64,000 bases of DNA from UBA4717 sp045577925 (GCA_045577925.1 JAZNJH010000031.1:62001-126000), one strand, 5' to 3'; shown: positions 8,222 through 18,516, numbered from the stretch's first letter. A program made the numbers and translations. The notes: generated by a model not told the origin, from the letters alone.

Positions 8222-9107
8222 TTAAATCACCCTTTGATTTAGTGTTTGTCCAGCGTGACGATGCGCCGCAAGGCAGATAAGAACCTGTGCTTGTGACAGG
8301 CAAGCCAATCTCATCCGAAAAGACCTGACCTCCAAGCTTTGGCTTTAATATAAGTTCAAGTAAATATCCCATTGTTGAGGCAGATAACCCCGTAGTGTAA
8401 GAATTTAAAAGGAAGAACAAAGGGTCATCGCTTAAAACCTCAGAGCACAGAGATATAAACTCAGCAATCGAGTCTTCGAGCTTCCAAAGTTCGCCTGAAG
8501 GACCGCGACCATACGAAGGAGGATCCATAATTACTGCGTCGTATTTATTGCCGCGTCTGATTTCACGCTCTATAAACTTTTTGCAGTCATCGACGATATA
8601 TCTTATCGGTGCGTCAGACAAGCCTGATTTAGCAGCATTTATTTTAGCCTGAGCGACCATACCTTTTGATGCATCAACGTGGCAAACCGATGCTCCTGCT
8701 TTTGCGCATGCAATAGTTGCTCCACCTGTATATGCAAAAAGATTAAGCACCTTTACAGGTCTGTTTGCACCGCGTATCAGTTCACTAAACCATTCCCAAT
8801 TCACTGCTTGTTCGGGAAAAAGGCCGGTATGCTTGAACCCCGTTGGCTTTATCAGAAAATTCAGACCAAGTGAGTCATATGAAATATCCCATTCGCTTGG
8901 AAGAGAAGAGGATTTCCAAGCTCCTCCGCCTGCTGAAGAGCGTTTATAGGTTCCATCGGGTTTAGACCATCTTCGGTCTTTTTTTATGTTCTTCCATATC
9001 ACCTGAGGATCGGGTCTTATGAGGATATGTTTACCCCATCTTTCAAGACGCTCACCGTTTGATGTGTCGATAAGCTCATATTCTGTCCATTTATCTGCTT
9101 TCCACAT
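8214..9107 (-). CDS. Class I SAM-dependent methyltransferase (RlmI/RlmK-like)
   Basis: A 297-residue Rossmann methyltransferase. The SAM-binding strand reads VLNLFAYTGGATIACAKAG, then an acidic VDAS, and the catalytic-type motif is MDPPSYGRGPSGE. That layout resembles the RlmI/RlmK family of 23S rRNA methyltransferases, but the usual N-terminal PUA domain is replaced by a short Trp-rich segment (KKDRRWSKPDGTYK). Substrate is therefore uncertain, most likely rRNA. It lies between ruvB and ecfA1 in the same transcription unit and overlaps ecfA1. Confidence 0.82.
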   Translation of the reverse strand: MWKADKWTEYELIDTSNGERLERWGKHILIRPDPQVIWKNIKKDRRWSKPDGTYKRSSAGGGAWKSSSLPSEWDISYDSLGLNFLIKPTGFKHTGLFPEQAVNWEWFSELIRGANRPVKVLNLFAYTGGATIACAKAGASVCHVDASKGMVAQAKINAAKSGLSDAPIRYIVDDCKKFIEREIRRGNKYDAVIMDPPSYGRGPSGELWKLEDSIAEFISLCSEVLSDDPLFFLLNSYTTGLSASTMGYLLELILKPKLGGQVFSDEIGLPVTSTGSYLPCGASSRWTNTKSKGDLND

Positions 9108-9132
9108 TGTGTGATTTCCTTTGTTTTGTCGA

Positions 9133-10209
9133 TTACTTTTGTTCGGGTTCGCCGTCGAACATACTTAGCTGAGGCGAAGAGCTTCCTTGAACGGGGTAGG
9201 GAATGTTGAGGTGTTCATACGCAAGTCTGGTCGCGCATCTTCCTCTCGGAGTACGGCTGAGATATCCTATCTGCATAAGATAAGGTTCATATACGTCCTC
9301 TATCGTTATTGCTTCTTCTCCGACAGTTGCGGCAAGTGTTTCAAGACCAACAGGTCCGCCACCGTATGCATGAATGATAGTTTCAAGCATTTTTCTGTCA
9401 GTATTGTCAAGCCCTAGCTCGTCAATTTCAAGCGTATTCAAAGCACTTGCTGCAGTTTTCAGTGTGATTCTGCCGTCATATTTTACCTGGGCAAAGTCAC
9501 GAACGCGCTTCAAAAGTCTGTTCGCTATTCTAGGGGTACCTCTTGATCTTGACGCAATTTCAATTGCACCTTCATTGTCTATCGGTACACCGAGTATGCC
9601 GGCACTTCTTCTTACTATTTCTGCAAGCTCTTGAACAGTATACAGTTCAAGCTTTAAGAGGACGCCAAAACGGTCACGTAAGGGTGTTGTCAGCTGGCCT
9701 GCGCGCGTTGTTGCGCCGATAAGGGTGAATCGAGGTATAGGGAGATGAATGCTTTGTGCGCTTGGTCCTTTACCAATAATAATATCAAGCGCAAAATCTT
9801 CCATCGCAGGATAGAGAATTTCTTCAACCTGACGCGACAGTCTGTGTATTTCATCAATAAACAAAACGTCATTATCATTAAGGTTGGTAAGGAGCGCCGC
9901 AAGATCGCCTTGCTTCTCGATAGCCGGTCCGGACGTTACTCTTATGTTGACACCAAGCTCGTTTGCAATTATTCCCGAGAGCGTGGTTTTGCCAAGACCG
10001 GGAGGGCCGTAAAGCAAAACGTGATCCAATACGTCTCCGCGCAGCTTCGCCGCTTCTATATAAACCTTTAAGCTTTCCTTAGCTTTTTCCTGACCTATGT
10101 ATTCATTAAGATTTACAGGTCTGAGGCTTTTTTCGGTTTCTGAGTCCTCAGGAGTATAGGTGGTTGAAACGATGCGGTCTTCAAAATCCATTTCATTCAT
10201 CATATTCAT
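9133..10209 (-). CDS. ruvB: Holliday junction branch-migration helicase RuvB
   Basis: Hexameric AAA+ motor that drives branch migration on RuvA-bound Holliday junctions. Walker A GPPGLGKT is at residues 68-75, Walker B VLFIDEIHRL follows, sensor 1 is in IGATTRAG and the C-terminal winged helix is complete (GYLSRTPRGR). Length (358 aa) is slightly above the usual 335-345 because of a Met-rich N-terminus. GATGAGG, overlapping the end of ruvA, supports the chosen first ATG. Gene order ruvC-ruvA-ruvB is the standard Firmicute arrangement. Confidence 0.97.
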   Translation of the reverse strand: MNMMNEMDFEDRIVSTTYTPEDSETEKSLRPVNLNEYIGQEKAKESLKVYIEAAKLRGDVLDHVLLYGPPGLGKTTLSGIIANELGVNIRVTSGPAIEKQGDLAALLTNLNDNDVLFIDEIHRLSRQVEEILYPAMEDFALDIIIGKGPSAQSIHLPIPRFTLIGATTRAGQLTTPLRDRFGVLLKLELYTVQELAEIVRRSAGILGVPIDNEGAIEIASRSRGTPRIANRLLKRVRDFAQVKYDGRITLKTAASALNTLEIDELGLDNTDRKMLETIIHAYGGGPVGLETLAATVGEEAITIEDVYEPYLMQIGYLSRTPRGRCATRLAYEHLNIPYPVQGSSSPQLSMFDGEPEQK

Positions 10210-10212
10210 CTG

Positions 10213-10830
10213 TTACCTCATCAAATTTTTAAGGGCTGCCGTTATCATGTCCTCAAGTTGCATGTTCTTTGGGTCAAGACCTTTAAGAGCGTCAGCAGCT
10301 TCATTTCGCGAATAACCGAGAACAACAAGAGCGTTAAGAGCATCGCTGTATCGGCCCAGATCACCTGACGGACGCGCAGGAGAGGGAGCAATATAGTCGC
10401 TTGTTGAGCTAACGCTTGTAAGCTCACGTGATAGCTTGTCTTTTAGTTCAAGCACAACTCGTGCCGCAATCTTAGGTCCGACACCGCTCGCCTTTGATAT
10501 TGCTTTTACGTCGCCCGAAGATACAGCAAGAGTGAATGCATCGGGAGTCAGAACTGATAGTATTGCTAATGCTGCTTTTGGTCCAACACCGGATACAGTT
10601 ATGAGCATATTAAATGCGCTTTTTTCCTCAAGGCTAATGAAGCCATATAGATCCATAGCGTCTTCTCTGACAGCAAGATAGGTATATACCTTAACCTCTG
10701 ATCCTATTTTTGATGAGAATGCCATAAGAGTATTATCACTTACAAAAAGTTTAAATGCAATATTCCCGGCATCAACAATAACGGCAGACGGCTCAGTAGC
10801 AACAAGCTCGCCTTTAATATAGTGGATCAT
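10213..10830 (-). CDS. ruvA: Holliday junction DNA-binding protein RuvA
   Basis: Tetrameric Holliday-junction binding subunit. An N-terminal OB fold starts MIHYIKGELV, two helix-hairpin-helix motifs follow (VSGVGPKAALAIL and ASGVGPKIAARVVLELK), and the small third domain that contacts RuvB includes ALVVLGYSRNEAADAL. Length (205 aa) is normal. It stands 15 bases after ruvC and its last codons carry the ribosome site of ruvB. Confidence 0.97.
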   Translation of the reverse strand: MIHYIKGELVATEPSAVIVDAGNIAFKLFVSDNTLMAFSSKIGSEVKVYTYLAVREDAMDLYGFISLEEKSAFNMLITVSGVGPKAALAILSVLTPDAFTLAVSSGDVKAISKASGVGPKIAARVVLELKDKLSRELTSVSSTSDYIAPSPARPSGDLGRYSDALNALVVLGYSRNEAADALKGLDPKNMQLEDMITAALKNLMR

Positions 10831-10845
10831 GTTACCTCCAATAAG

Positions 10846-11343
10846 TTATGAATTAAAGTAATTTCTAATTCTTGAGTTTGAACAGTTTGCATGACAGATA
10901 GCTATCGCCAGAGCATCGCACGTGTCATCAAGTTTAGGCGTCTTCTCAAGCTTTAAAAGCAGTTTTACCATATGGATGACCTGCTTTTTTTCAGCTCTTC
11001 CGTAACCAACAACAGATTGCTTAACCTGCAGAGGGGTGTACTCGAAAATGGGAATATTATTTTTCTTACAACAGAGAAGTATACACCCTCTCGCTTCAGC
11101 AACTGAAATCACCGTTTTCTGATTTGTGTTGAAAAACAGCTCTTCCACAGCAACAGCATCGGGTTTATACATAGCTATTATTTCGGAAAGCTTATCATAA
11201 ATTTCATCTAGCCTGTCCTCAACCTTTGTATGCGATGGGGTTAGTATAGCTCCGTGAGCAAGAGTGTTGAATTTCGGAGATTTATATTCAATTACACCAT
11301 ATCCAACTATGGCAAGTCCCGGGTCGATTCCCAATATAATCAT
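10846..11343 (-). CDS. ruvC: Crossover junction endodeoxyribonuclease RuvC
   Basis: Resolves Holliday junctions by paired nicks. RNase H-like fold with catalytic acids Asp7 (LGIDPGLAIVG), Glu67 (AVEELFFNTNQ) and the C-terminal DDTCDALAIA pair. The length of 165 residues is typical. It lies about 80 bases after polA and directly before ruvA. The spacer after polA shows no convincing promoter, so it is probably read from the polA promoter. Confidence 0.97.
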   Translation of the reverse strand: MIILGIDPGLAIVGYGVIEYKSPKFNTLAHGAILTPSHTKVEDRLDEIYDKLSEIIAMYKPDAVAVEELFFNTNQKTVISVAEARGCILLCCKKNNIPIFEYTPLQVKQSVVGYGRAEKKQVIHMVKLLLKLEKTPKLDDTCDALAIAICHANCSNSRIRNYFNS

Positions 11344-11424
11344 TTGTAATCACCAAAAGTACAATAATATATTATGTTAACACAATATTTTAACTATTCT
11401 GTGAACATAATGTAAGTTCGGAAA

Positions 11425-13971
11425 TTATTTGCATTCAAACCAGTTGTTTCCCATGCTGACTTCACTTGTTAAAGGCACTCTGAACGCGGAGACGTTTTCC
11501 ATTTCGTGTTTCAGTATTTGTGCGGCCTTTTCGGCAACTGACGCATCCGCCTCAATAACAAGTTCGTCGTGAACCTGAAGTATAAGCTTTGCATCTATAC
11601 CAGCGTTTTTTAAGCTCTTATAAGTGTTGATCATAGCTATTTTTATAATGTCCGCAGCCGTACCTTGAATAGGACTGTTCATAGCAACTCTTTCGCCAAA
11701 TTTTTTTAGCATCGCTTTGGATTCGCTCAGTTCGGGAATATATCTGCGCCTTCCAAATTTTGTAGTTACATAGCCTTTATCATAGGCCTCAGCGACAATG
11801 CTTTCTAAATAATTGCTTATACCGGGATAATTCTTTTTATAACCGTCTATATAGTCCGCAGCTTCCTTTTTTGTTACGCCCAGATCCTGGGAAAGAGAAT
11901 AATCGCCTATACCGTATACAATACCGAAATTGACAGCTTTGGCACGTTTTCTGAGTTCGGGTGTAACCTCGCTTATCCCGACGGAAAATACCTGCGCTGC
12001 TGTTGACGTATGAATATCAACTCCGCTTAAGAACGCGTTTATCATGTTTTCATCATCCGATATTTCTGCAAGCAGGCGAAGCTCTATCTGAGAATAGTCT
12101 GCATCAATAAAAACATTTGAATTCTTTCGGGGAATAAAATATTTCCTCAGCTCATGGCCAAGCTCGGTACGTATTGGTATATTCTGCAGATTTGGCTCAG
12201 TCGAAGAGAGCCTGCCTGTTGCAGTTATTGTCTGATTAAAGCTTGTGTGAATAAGCGAGTTCTCGTCTGCAAGTGCAAGAAGAGCGTCAGTATACGTTGA
12301 TTTAAGCTTTACTATTTGCCTGTAATCAAGTATATCTCTGACAACAGGATAATAAGGTGCAAGCTTTTCAAGAACATCGGCATTAGTTGAGTAGCCTGTT
12401 TTTGTTTTCTTTGAAAAGGGAAGTGCAAGTTCTGAGAAAAGAACTTCGCCAAGTTGTTTGGGAGAGTTTATATTAAACTCATGTCCGGCATAACCGTAAA
12501 TCCTTCCGGCAAGCTCGTCAGCTGCGACGCCGAGTGATTTTCCAAATTCAGAGAGGCCTTTGGAGTCAATTTTCACCCCTAGTTTTTCAACATCAGCCAA
12601 AACACCTGCAAGAGGTTGTTCTATATCGAAAAGTATACCGAGTGAGCCGGATTCACTAAGTGAATTATAAAGCTCAGCATAAAGTCTGTATAATAGGGAA
12701 GCATCATTCTCGCTGACACTTGATTCAGATAAATACTTTAATGCCAGACGGTCAAGTTCGTATTTACCGATTGTTGAATCGTCAACGTATGCTGCAAGCT
12801 TAACGTCAAACATAAATTTGGTAAGTGGATCAATATTAAAAGTTTTGAAAAGGACTTTTGTATCATAAACTATGAATTTTTCCGAATAGTTTACTATTAA
12901 CTGTTCAACGTCTTTTGATGTGACTTCAACGATAAAGTTCGATTTGCCATCAGTAGAAACACGAATGTATATTTTATCCTGGTCAAACGCAAGAGTAATT
13001 GCTGCATACTCACACTTATCAAGCTCTGTTAAAAGCTGATCATGTGATATAGTAGATTCAGTTACTGTTGATGCTGTTGACTCTGCGGAAGCATCCGTGT
13101 GTGCATTACTGAGATCAAGGCGTTTTATGAGCGCACCGAATTCTAATTCTGTAAACAGTTTAAGCAGTTTATCTTTTACGATTCCACTATAAGCTATTTC
13201 ATCAATATCAGTTATTATCGGAACATCTAACTTGATTTGAGCGAGATCTCTTGACATATATGCTGATTCTTTCCCGTTTTCAAGTTTTTCTCTAAGCGAA
13301 TTTGTTATTCTTTTGTCTGAAATATTAGCATATATCTCATCAAGTGAACCAAAGTCGCTTATAAGTTTAAGCGCTGTTTTTTCTCCGATTCCGGCAACAC
13401 CGGGAATGTTATCTGAACTATCACCCATAAGTGCTTTTACATCGACAAACACTTTGGGTGAAACTCCGTATTTTCCAACAAAAGCACTAGTGTCAAATAA
13501 CAGAGTATCTTTATTGGTTGCGAGCAATATATTGATATTTTTACTGATAAGCTGAAGAGAGTCGCGGTCTCCTGTAAGCACATAAGAAAAGAGACCCTCA
13601 TCGGAGTTTGCATATTCTGCAATAGTACCGATAATATCGTCAGCTTCAAATCCCTCAAGTGAAAGAACTTTTAAGCCGAGCAATTCGCAAACGCGTTTAG
13701 CATACGGCAGTTGAACAGCGAGTTCTTCCGGCATTGAGTGACGGCCTGCTTTATATTCAGAATACATTTTATGCCTGAATGTTGGTGCTTTCAAATCGAA
13801 TGCAACTGCTGCAAAATCCGGACGGATATTTTCTAAATGCTTTAGTATTATGTTTGACATACCATATATTGCATTAGTGGGAAGACCGGACTTGCTAGTA
13901 AGAATACGAATTCCGTAAAATGCACGGTTCAGTATGCTGTTTCCGTCGATTATTAATATCTTTTTTGCCAT
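11425..13971 (-). CDS. polA: DNA polymerase I
   Basis: Replication and repair polymerase removing RNA primers and filling gaps. The N-terminal 5' nuclease domain (to about residue 290) begins ILIIDGNSILNRAFYG and includes the GFEADDIIGT metal site. The polymerase domain has motif A DADYSQIELRLL near residue 620, motif B RKRAKAVNFGIVYG and motif C LQVHDELVIEA near 800. The middle domain lacks the usual acidic 3'-5' exonuclease motifs (ITLAFDQD in place of a DxE site), so proofreading is probably absent, as in many Firmicutes. Length is 848 aa. GGAGGGAAAT precedes the ATG. Confidence 0.97.
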   Translation of the reverse strand: MAKKILIIDGNSILNRAFYGIRILTSKSGLPTNAIYGMSNIILKHLENIRPDFAAVAFDLKAPTFRHKMYSEYKAGRHSMPEELAVQLPYAKRVCELLGLKVLSLEGFEADDIIGTIAEYANSDEGLFSYVLTGDRDSLQLISKNINILLATNKDTLLFDTSAFVGKYGVSPKVFVDVKALMGDSSDNIPGVAGIGEKTALKLISDFGSLDEIYANISDKRITNSLREKLENGKESAYMSRDLAQIKLDVPIITDIDEIAYSGIVKDKLLKLFTELEFGALIKRLDLSNAHTDASAESTASTVTESTISHDQLLTELDKCEYAAITLAFDQDKIYIRVSTDGKSNFIVEVTSKDVEQLIVNYSEKFIVYDTKVLFKTFNIDPLTKFMFDVKLAAYVDDSTIGKYELDRLALKYLSESSVSENDASLLYRLYAELYNSLSESGSLGILFDIEQPLAGVLADVEKLGVKIDSKGLSEFGKSLGVAADELAGRIYGYAGHEFNINSPKQLGEVLFSELALPFSKKTKTGYSTNADVLEKLAPYYPVVRDILDYRQIVKLKSTYTDALLALADENSLIHTSFNQTITATGRLSSTEPNLQNIPIRTELGHELRKYFIPRKNSNVFIDADYSQIELRLLAEISDDENMINAFLSGVDIHTSTAAQVFSVGISEVTPELRKRAKAVNFGIVYGIGDYSLSQDLGVTKKEAADYIDGYKKNYPGISNYLESIVAEAYDKGYVTTKFGRRRYIPELSESKAMLKKFGERVAMNSPIQGTAADIIKIAMINTYKSLKNAGIDAKLILQVHDELVIEADASVAEKAAQILKHEMENVSAFRVPLTSEVSMGNNWFECK

Positions 13972-14000
13972 ATTTCCCTCCGAAATTTTACACTTGTTTA

Positions 14001-14029
14001 ATTATAACACATTTTTATAATAATATCAA
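14001..14029 (-). promoter_or_regulatory. Sigma-A promoter for polA and the ruv-ecf unit
   Basis: On the minus strand TTGATA, a 17-base spacer and TATAAT stand just upstream of the polA ribosome site. It is divergent from the promoter of the DUF5711 operon. Confidence 0.75.
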
Positions 14030-14096
14030 TATTATTCACTTACTAATTTTAGATACGAACATATTTGTTAAATTTTGTACATTTGAGTTAAACTAC

Positions 14097-14124
14097 TTGA
14101 ATTTGAATTTAAATATGGTATAAT
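14097..14124 (+). promoter_or_regulatory. Sigma-A promoter for the DUF5711-cvpA-clpE operon
   Basis: TTGAAT, a 16-base spacer and TATAAT lie about 45 bases upstream of the TTG start codon of the next gene. Confidence 0.65.
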
Positions 14125-14170
14125 AGAAAATATATTAACTTATTTATGTGCAAAAAAAGGGGGGGTTGAT

Positions 14171-15409
14171 TTGAACAGCAACAATGATATGGTTCCTGAA
14201 AACAGTAGCTTATCCAATATGAATAAATACTACGAAAGCGTTGCGGTAGCGTTCAGATACGCAAAATTCATCATTCTCTTTTTCACTATATTGTTTCTTA
14301 TGGCAATTCTTTCGTTTTTCAGGGACGAAGTATCAATTGAAAACTTCCAATACATGCTTAAATATATTACAAGCGAAGATAACACTTTTATAACCACACA
14401 GAAAATCCATTATCCAACCTCTGATTCGAAAGCACTTGAAATCTTTGCCGGCGATTTTGTCAGCGCAGGTACAAGCGGGGTTACATTATACGACACTAAC
14501 GGTAACACTGTTTTAGATATAGAAACAGTTCTTTCAAATCCTGTTTTTACCGTGGGGAAGAAATACGGATTATGTTATGATCTTTCAGGTTATAATTACG
14601 TGGTTTTCAACACTTTCTCTAAGCTTTCTCACGATGAGTTAGAATATCCCATTGCTGATGCCGCGATAGATAATGGCGGTAATTATGCGATACTTAGCAA
14701 GAACAAAGAGTACCGCAGTATAATCTATGTGTATAATTCTGATTTCGATCTTGTAAGCAGAATATACAAGAATGAATATACGTTTGATCTTGATATAAAT
14801 CCAAAAGAGATTGCATATGTTACAGCAGAAGCACTTGATTCAAGATTTCTTACCAAACTAAATGTTATAAAGCATAATTCTGATATTGAAACCACCGTTG
14901 CCAGTGTTTATGACGAATTTCCTCTGTCTGTTAGCTTTTTAGATGGATCAATTGCAATGATCACAGATAAATCATTGCGCTTTTATGCTAATAACAAGGA
15001 TATATTCGAAGAAATTTCCAAGTATTCTTTTTCTTTAAATTCCCCGGGTGGTTATGCGGTTTCGGACAAGCTTGTTATGTTGTATTTCAAAAAGAATACT
15101 ATCGGAAGTGAAAATGAAATAAAAATGTACTCAGCTGACGGCACGTTTATGTTTATGACAACACTTTCAGGTAAAATCAATTCAGTTGATATAAACGATA
15201 ATTGTGCTATCGTGCAGACTACTGATAAAATATATATGATAGGCATTGAGAATAAAAAAATCGATGTGATCAGTATTGAATCGGGGGCAGAAAAAGCTAT
15301 CCTGCAAGCTGATTCATCTGTATTGGCTTGTTATAAGAATTATGCAAAGCTTGTTGATTTCACAAATGCTGAAAATTCATTTTATATTGATATAACGGAG
15401 GGTAAATAA
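14171..15409 (+). CDS. DUF5711 family membrane-anchored protein
   Basis: A 412-residue protein with a short cytosolic N-terminus, one membrane helix at about residues 33-52 and a large predicted extracytoplasmic domain built of repeating beta segments such as GVTLYDTNGNTVLDI and IIYVYNSDFDLVSRI, suggesting a beta-propeller. This is the pattern of DUF5711, a family of unknown function common in Clostridia. The start is TTG, supported by a run AAAAGGGGGGG five bases upstream; an ATG six codons later is the alternative. Its stop overlaps the ATG of cvpA (TAATG), so the two are coupled. Confidence 0.78.
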   Translation: MNSNNDMVPENSSLSNMNKYYESVAVAFRYAKFIILFFTILFLMAILSFFRDEVSIENFQYMLKYITSEDNTFITTQKIHYPTSDSKALEIFAGDFVSAGTSGVTLYDTNGNTVLDIETVLSNPVFTVGKKYGLCYDLSGYNYVVFNTFSKLSHDELEYPIADAAIDNGGNYAILSKNKEYRSIIYVYNSDFDLVSRIYKNEYTFDLDINPKEIAYVTAEALDSRFLTKLNVIKHNSDIETTVASVYDEFPLSVSFLDGSIAMITDKSLRFYANNKDIFEEISKYSFSLNSPGGYAVSDKLVMLYFKKNTIGSENEIKMYSADGTFMFMTTLSGKINSVDINDNCAIVQTTDKIYMIGIENKKIDVISIESGAEKAILQADSSVLACYKNYAKLVDFTNAENSFYIDITEGK

Positions 15410-16149
15410 TGGGCTTGATAATTGATGTTATTTCGTTGTTTATTCTGATATTATTTATATGTTTGGGGTATAATAAGGGCTTGATCAAATCTGTCATGGG
15501 TCTTGTTTCCATTGTGCTTTCTCTGATTGTTGCGATCAATTTCTTTCACATTCCTTCGGCATATATAAGAGAAAACGTTATAGAACCGTATTTTTCAAAC
15601 GAAACCTCAAAAACTTTTTCTTCTCTTATGAATGGAGGAACGAAGGTGATTCCGATAGAAAAAGTTTTCGAAGACGAGCCAGAGGCACTATCCGAAACTG
15701 CAGAAAAATTCGGCATAGATGTTGAAGCTATCAAGGAATATTATAACACGGCGATCAAAGGAATAGTTGATTCCTTTGATACCAAAACGATTGCTGATAA
15801 GTTATCCGGATTTGTTGTGGATTCTGTTTCGGCTACGGTTAGTAATATTTTAGGCTTTTTAGTTTTCTTCCTGGCATCACTTTTAGTTACAACGATAATT
15901 ATTTGGATTATAAGCCTGATATTCAAGTTGCCTGCACTTAATTTTGCAAACAAGCTTGCCGGTGCCATACTTGGCGTTGTTAAAGCTTTTGTACTAATAG
16001 TAATAGTAACAAATGTTACTCTTAGTCTGGTTTCGGCAATTGGTAACAACACAAGCGACGCGAATGGAGTTGATAAGTTCTGGAGCGAACAGGCTGCAGT
16101 AACTTCTGTTGCCTATGGCATAGTTGAAAGTGTCGGACTTCTTTTTTAA
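15409..16149 (+). CDS. CvpA family membrane protein
   Basis: A 246-residue CvpA-like integral membrane protein. It starts GLIIDVISLFILILFICLGY, continues with KGLIKSVMGLVSIVLSL and has two further hydrophobic segments in its C-terminal half. CvpA proteins are linked to colicin V export in E. coli and to envelope homeostasis elsewhere; the biochemical role is unclear. A soluble extracytoplasmic insertion of about 85 residues sits between the second and third helices. It is coupled to DUF5711 upstream and followed by the ClpE-like gene after 24 bases. Confidence 0.85.
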   Translation: MGLIIDVISLFILILFICLGYNKGLIKSVMGLVSIVLSLIVAINFFHIPSAYIRENVIEPYFSNETSKTFSSLMNGGTKVIPIEKVFEDEPEALSETAEKFGIDVEAIKEYYNTAIKGIVDSFDTKTIADKLSGFVVDSVSATVSNILGFLVFFLASLLVTTIIIWIISLIFKLPALNFANKLAGAILGVVKAFVLIVIVTNVTLSLVSAIGNNTSDANGVDKFWSEQAAVTSVAYGIVESVGLLF

Positions 16150-16173
16150 CCATATTATATACGGAGTTTTTTA

Positions 16174-18510
16174 ATGGAAAAATGTGCAATTTGCCACAAA
16201 CGTGTGGCGGTAGTTTATATGACAAAAATGGAACCTGACGGAAAATCTGTAACTCAGGGGATCTGCCTTAAGTGTGCAAGGGATATTGGTATAAAGCCTG
16301 TTGATGATATAATAAGGAAAATGGGGATTTCTCCAAGCGAGCTTGACCTCGATGACCTTGATGCGAATATAGAGGAAATGGCAACCTCACTTGCTGAGAA
16401 TACGAGTACTCAGGATTTGACTGTCGCTTCTGAGCAAAGCGATGATGAAAGCAAAGAGGGAAGAGCTCCATCTATTGATTTTTCCAATTTTTTTGCTGCT
16501 GAAAACAATCCATTTTTTAAAATGGGGAATCCTGCAACTAAAAAAGCGGAGAATAAAACAGGGAAGAGTACAGAGGTCAAATATAAATATCTCGAGCAGT
16601 TTTGCGTCAATCTGACAAATAAAGCAAAGGACAGTAAGCTTGACAGAATTGTAGGACGAGAGCGTGAACTTGATCGTTTAATGCAGATTTTATGCAGACG
16701 GCAAAAAAACAATCCTTGTCTTATAGGTGAACCCGGTGTTGGCAAAACTGCTGTTGCGGAAGCTCTTGCCCAAAAAATTGCTGACGGCGACGTGCCAATG
16801 AAGCTGGCATACAAAGAGATATACCTTGTTGATTTAACCGCGCTTGTAGCAGGAACTCAATTCAGGGGACAATTCGAAGCAAGAATGCAGGGGCTCTTAG
16901 GTGACGTTCGAAAAAAAGGCAACGTTATACTTGCTATTGATGAGGTACACAACATTGTCGGCGCAGGCGAAGCTGAAGGAAGCATGAATGCCGCTAATAT
17001 ATTGAAACCGGCGCTTTCCAGAGGGGAAATTCAGGTGATCGGCGCAACAACAATGACTGAATACAGAAAGCATATTGAAAAAGACAGCGCACTGGAGAGG
17101 CGCTTTCAGCCTGTGATCGTCAATGAACCTTCAGTAGATGAAACGGTTAACATAATTCTTGGCATCAAGAAATATTATGAGAAATATCATAACGTTTTAA
17201 TTCCCGAGGATATTGCCAGAAAAGCGGTTATATTGAGCGAACGCTATATAACTGACCGTTATCTTCCGGATAAGGCGATAGATCTGATTGATGAAGCGTG
17301 TGCTCATGTTGTTCTTAATTCCGAAATTTTTGAAAAATGCGATAAACTTTCTGAAAAGATATCCAGACTTTCTAAAAAACACGATGACATGCAAGCCGAG
17401 CTTTCCGCTAAATCTGAAGCAAATGACGAGGATTATGCGAATATTGCGAAGATAAAGACTGAACTTATTACTTTAAACGAAGAATACGACAGACTGAAGC
17501 CGGAATATGAATCTGTTGAACTCACAATAGAAGATATTGCCGACGTTATTGAGATCTGGACAGGAATACCAGCGAGCAGTATAAACGAAAGCGAATTTAA
17601 GCGAATTAATGGGCTTTATGAGCGTTTAAGTAAACATATTATAGGTCAAGATGCCGCTGTAGATGCTGTTGTGAAGGCTATAAAAAGAAACAGGGCAGGG
17701 GTATCGTACAAACGTAAACCTGTATCGTTCATTTTTGCAGGACCAACGGGTGTTGGTAAAACCGAGCTTGTCAAAACTCTTGCTGCCGATCTATTTAATT
17801 CACAAGAATCACTTATAAGACTTGATATGTCTGAATTCATGGAGAAGCATTCTGTTTCACGCATAATTGGTGCGCCTCCCGGATACGTAGGATATGATGA
17901 GGCTGGTCAGTTGACCGAAAAAATACGCAGAAAGCCTTATTCTGTGGTGCTTTTCGATGAAATCGAAAAGGCCCATCCGGAAGTTATGAACATTTTGTTA
18001 CAAATTCTTGACGATGGCAGAGTCACCGACGCGCACGGAAAAACTGTTAATTTTGAAAATACTGTAATCGTAATGACAACTAATGCAGGGTCCAATTCAA
18101 ACGATACTGCAGCCGGATTCATGATGAGCGACCAGCAGATAAATGAAAACAAAACAGAAAAGGCACTATCTAAGTTTTTACGTCCTGAATTTATAAACCG
18201 CGTTGATGAGGTTATAACGTTCAGGTCGCTCGATCAAGAAGATTTTGTATCCATAGCAGATATTATGCTGAATCAGCTAAAAGTTGCTCTTGAAGAAAAA
18301 AATATTAAGCTTGTATGGACTCAAGAGGCATTAGCGTACATTGCAAAAAAATCTTTTTCAAAAAAATACGGCGCACGAAATATGCGTAGATTCATTCAAA
18401 CAGACATCGAGGATGTAATTGCTGAAGAAATAATAACAAAATATGATTCTAATATTTTTGCAATCTCAATTGATGCAATAAACGATGAATTAAGCTTTGT
18501 GTACGCATAA
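16174..18510 (+). CDS. ClpE-like AAA+ unfoldase with N-terminal zinc finger
   Basis: A 778-residue Hsp100 ATPase. The N-terminus is a four-cysteine zinc finger (C4, C7, C31, C34) like those of ClpE and McsA, in place of the two Clp N-repeats of ClpC. Then come D1 with Walker A GEPGVGKT and LAIDEVHNIVGAG, a coiled-coil middle segment (about residues 390-450) and D2 with GPTGVGKT and VLFDEIEKAHPE. The loop AAGF lines up with the ClpP-docking VGF/IGF loop of ClpC. It probably delivers misfolded proteins to ClpP. No CtsR operator or ctsR/mcsA/mcsB neighbours are visible, so this is not the usual heat-shock operon. Confidence 0.9.
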   Translation: MEKCAICHKRVAVVYMTKMEPDGKSVTQGICLKCARDIGIKPVDDIIRKMGISPSELDLDDLDANIEEMATSLAENTSTQDLTVASEQSDDESKEGRAPSIDFSNFFAAENNPFFKMGNPATKKAENKTGKSTEVKYKYLEQFCVNLTNKAKDSKLDRIVGRERELDRLMQILCRRQKNNPCLIGEPGVGKTAVAEALAQKIADGDVPMKLAYKEIYLVDLTALVAGTQFRGQFEARMQGLLGDVRKKGNVILAIDEVHNIVGAGEAEGSMNAANILKPALSRGEIQVIGATTMTEYRKHIEKDSALERRFQPVIVNEPSVDETVNIILGIKKYYEKYHNVLIPEDIARKAVILSERYITDRYLPDKAIDLIDEACAHVVLNSEIFEKCDKLSEKISRLSKKHDDMQAELSAKSEANDEDYANIAKIKTELITLNEEYDRLKPEYESVELTIEDIADVIEIWTGIPASSINESEFKRINGLYERLSKHIIGQDAAVDAVVKAIKRNRAGVSYKRKPVSFIFAGPTGVGKTELVKTLAADLFNSQESLIRLDMSEFMEKHSVSRIIGAPPGYVGYDEAGQLTEKIRRKPYSVVLFDEIEKAHPEVMNILLQILDDGRVTDAHGKTVNFENTVIVMTTNAGSNSNDTAAGFMMSDQQINENKTEKALSKFLRPEFINRVDEVITFRSLDQEDFVSIADIMLNQLKVALEEKNIKLVWTQEALAYIAKKSFSKKYGARNMRRFIQTDIEDVIAEEIITKYDSNIFAISIDAINDELSFVYA

Positions 18511-18516
18511 TTAAAG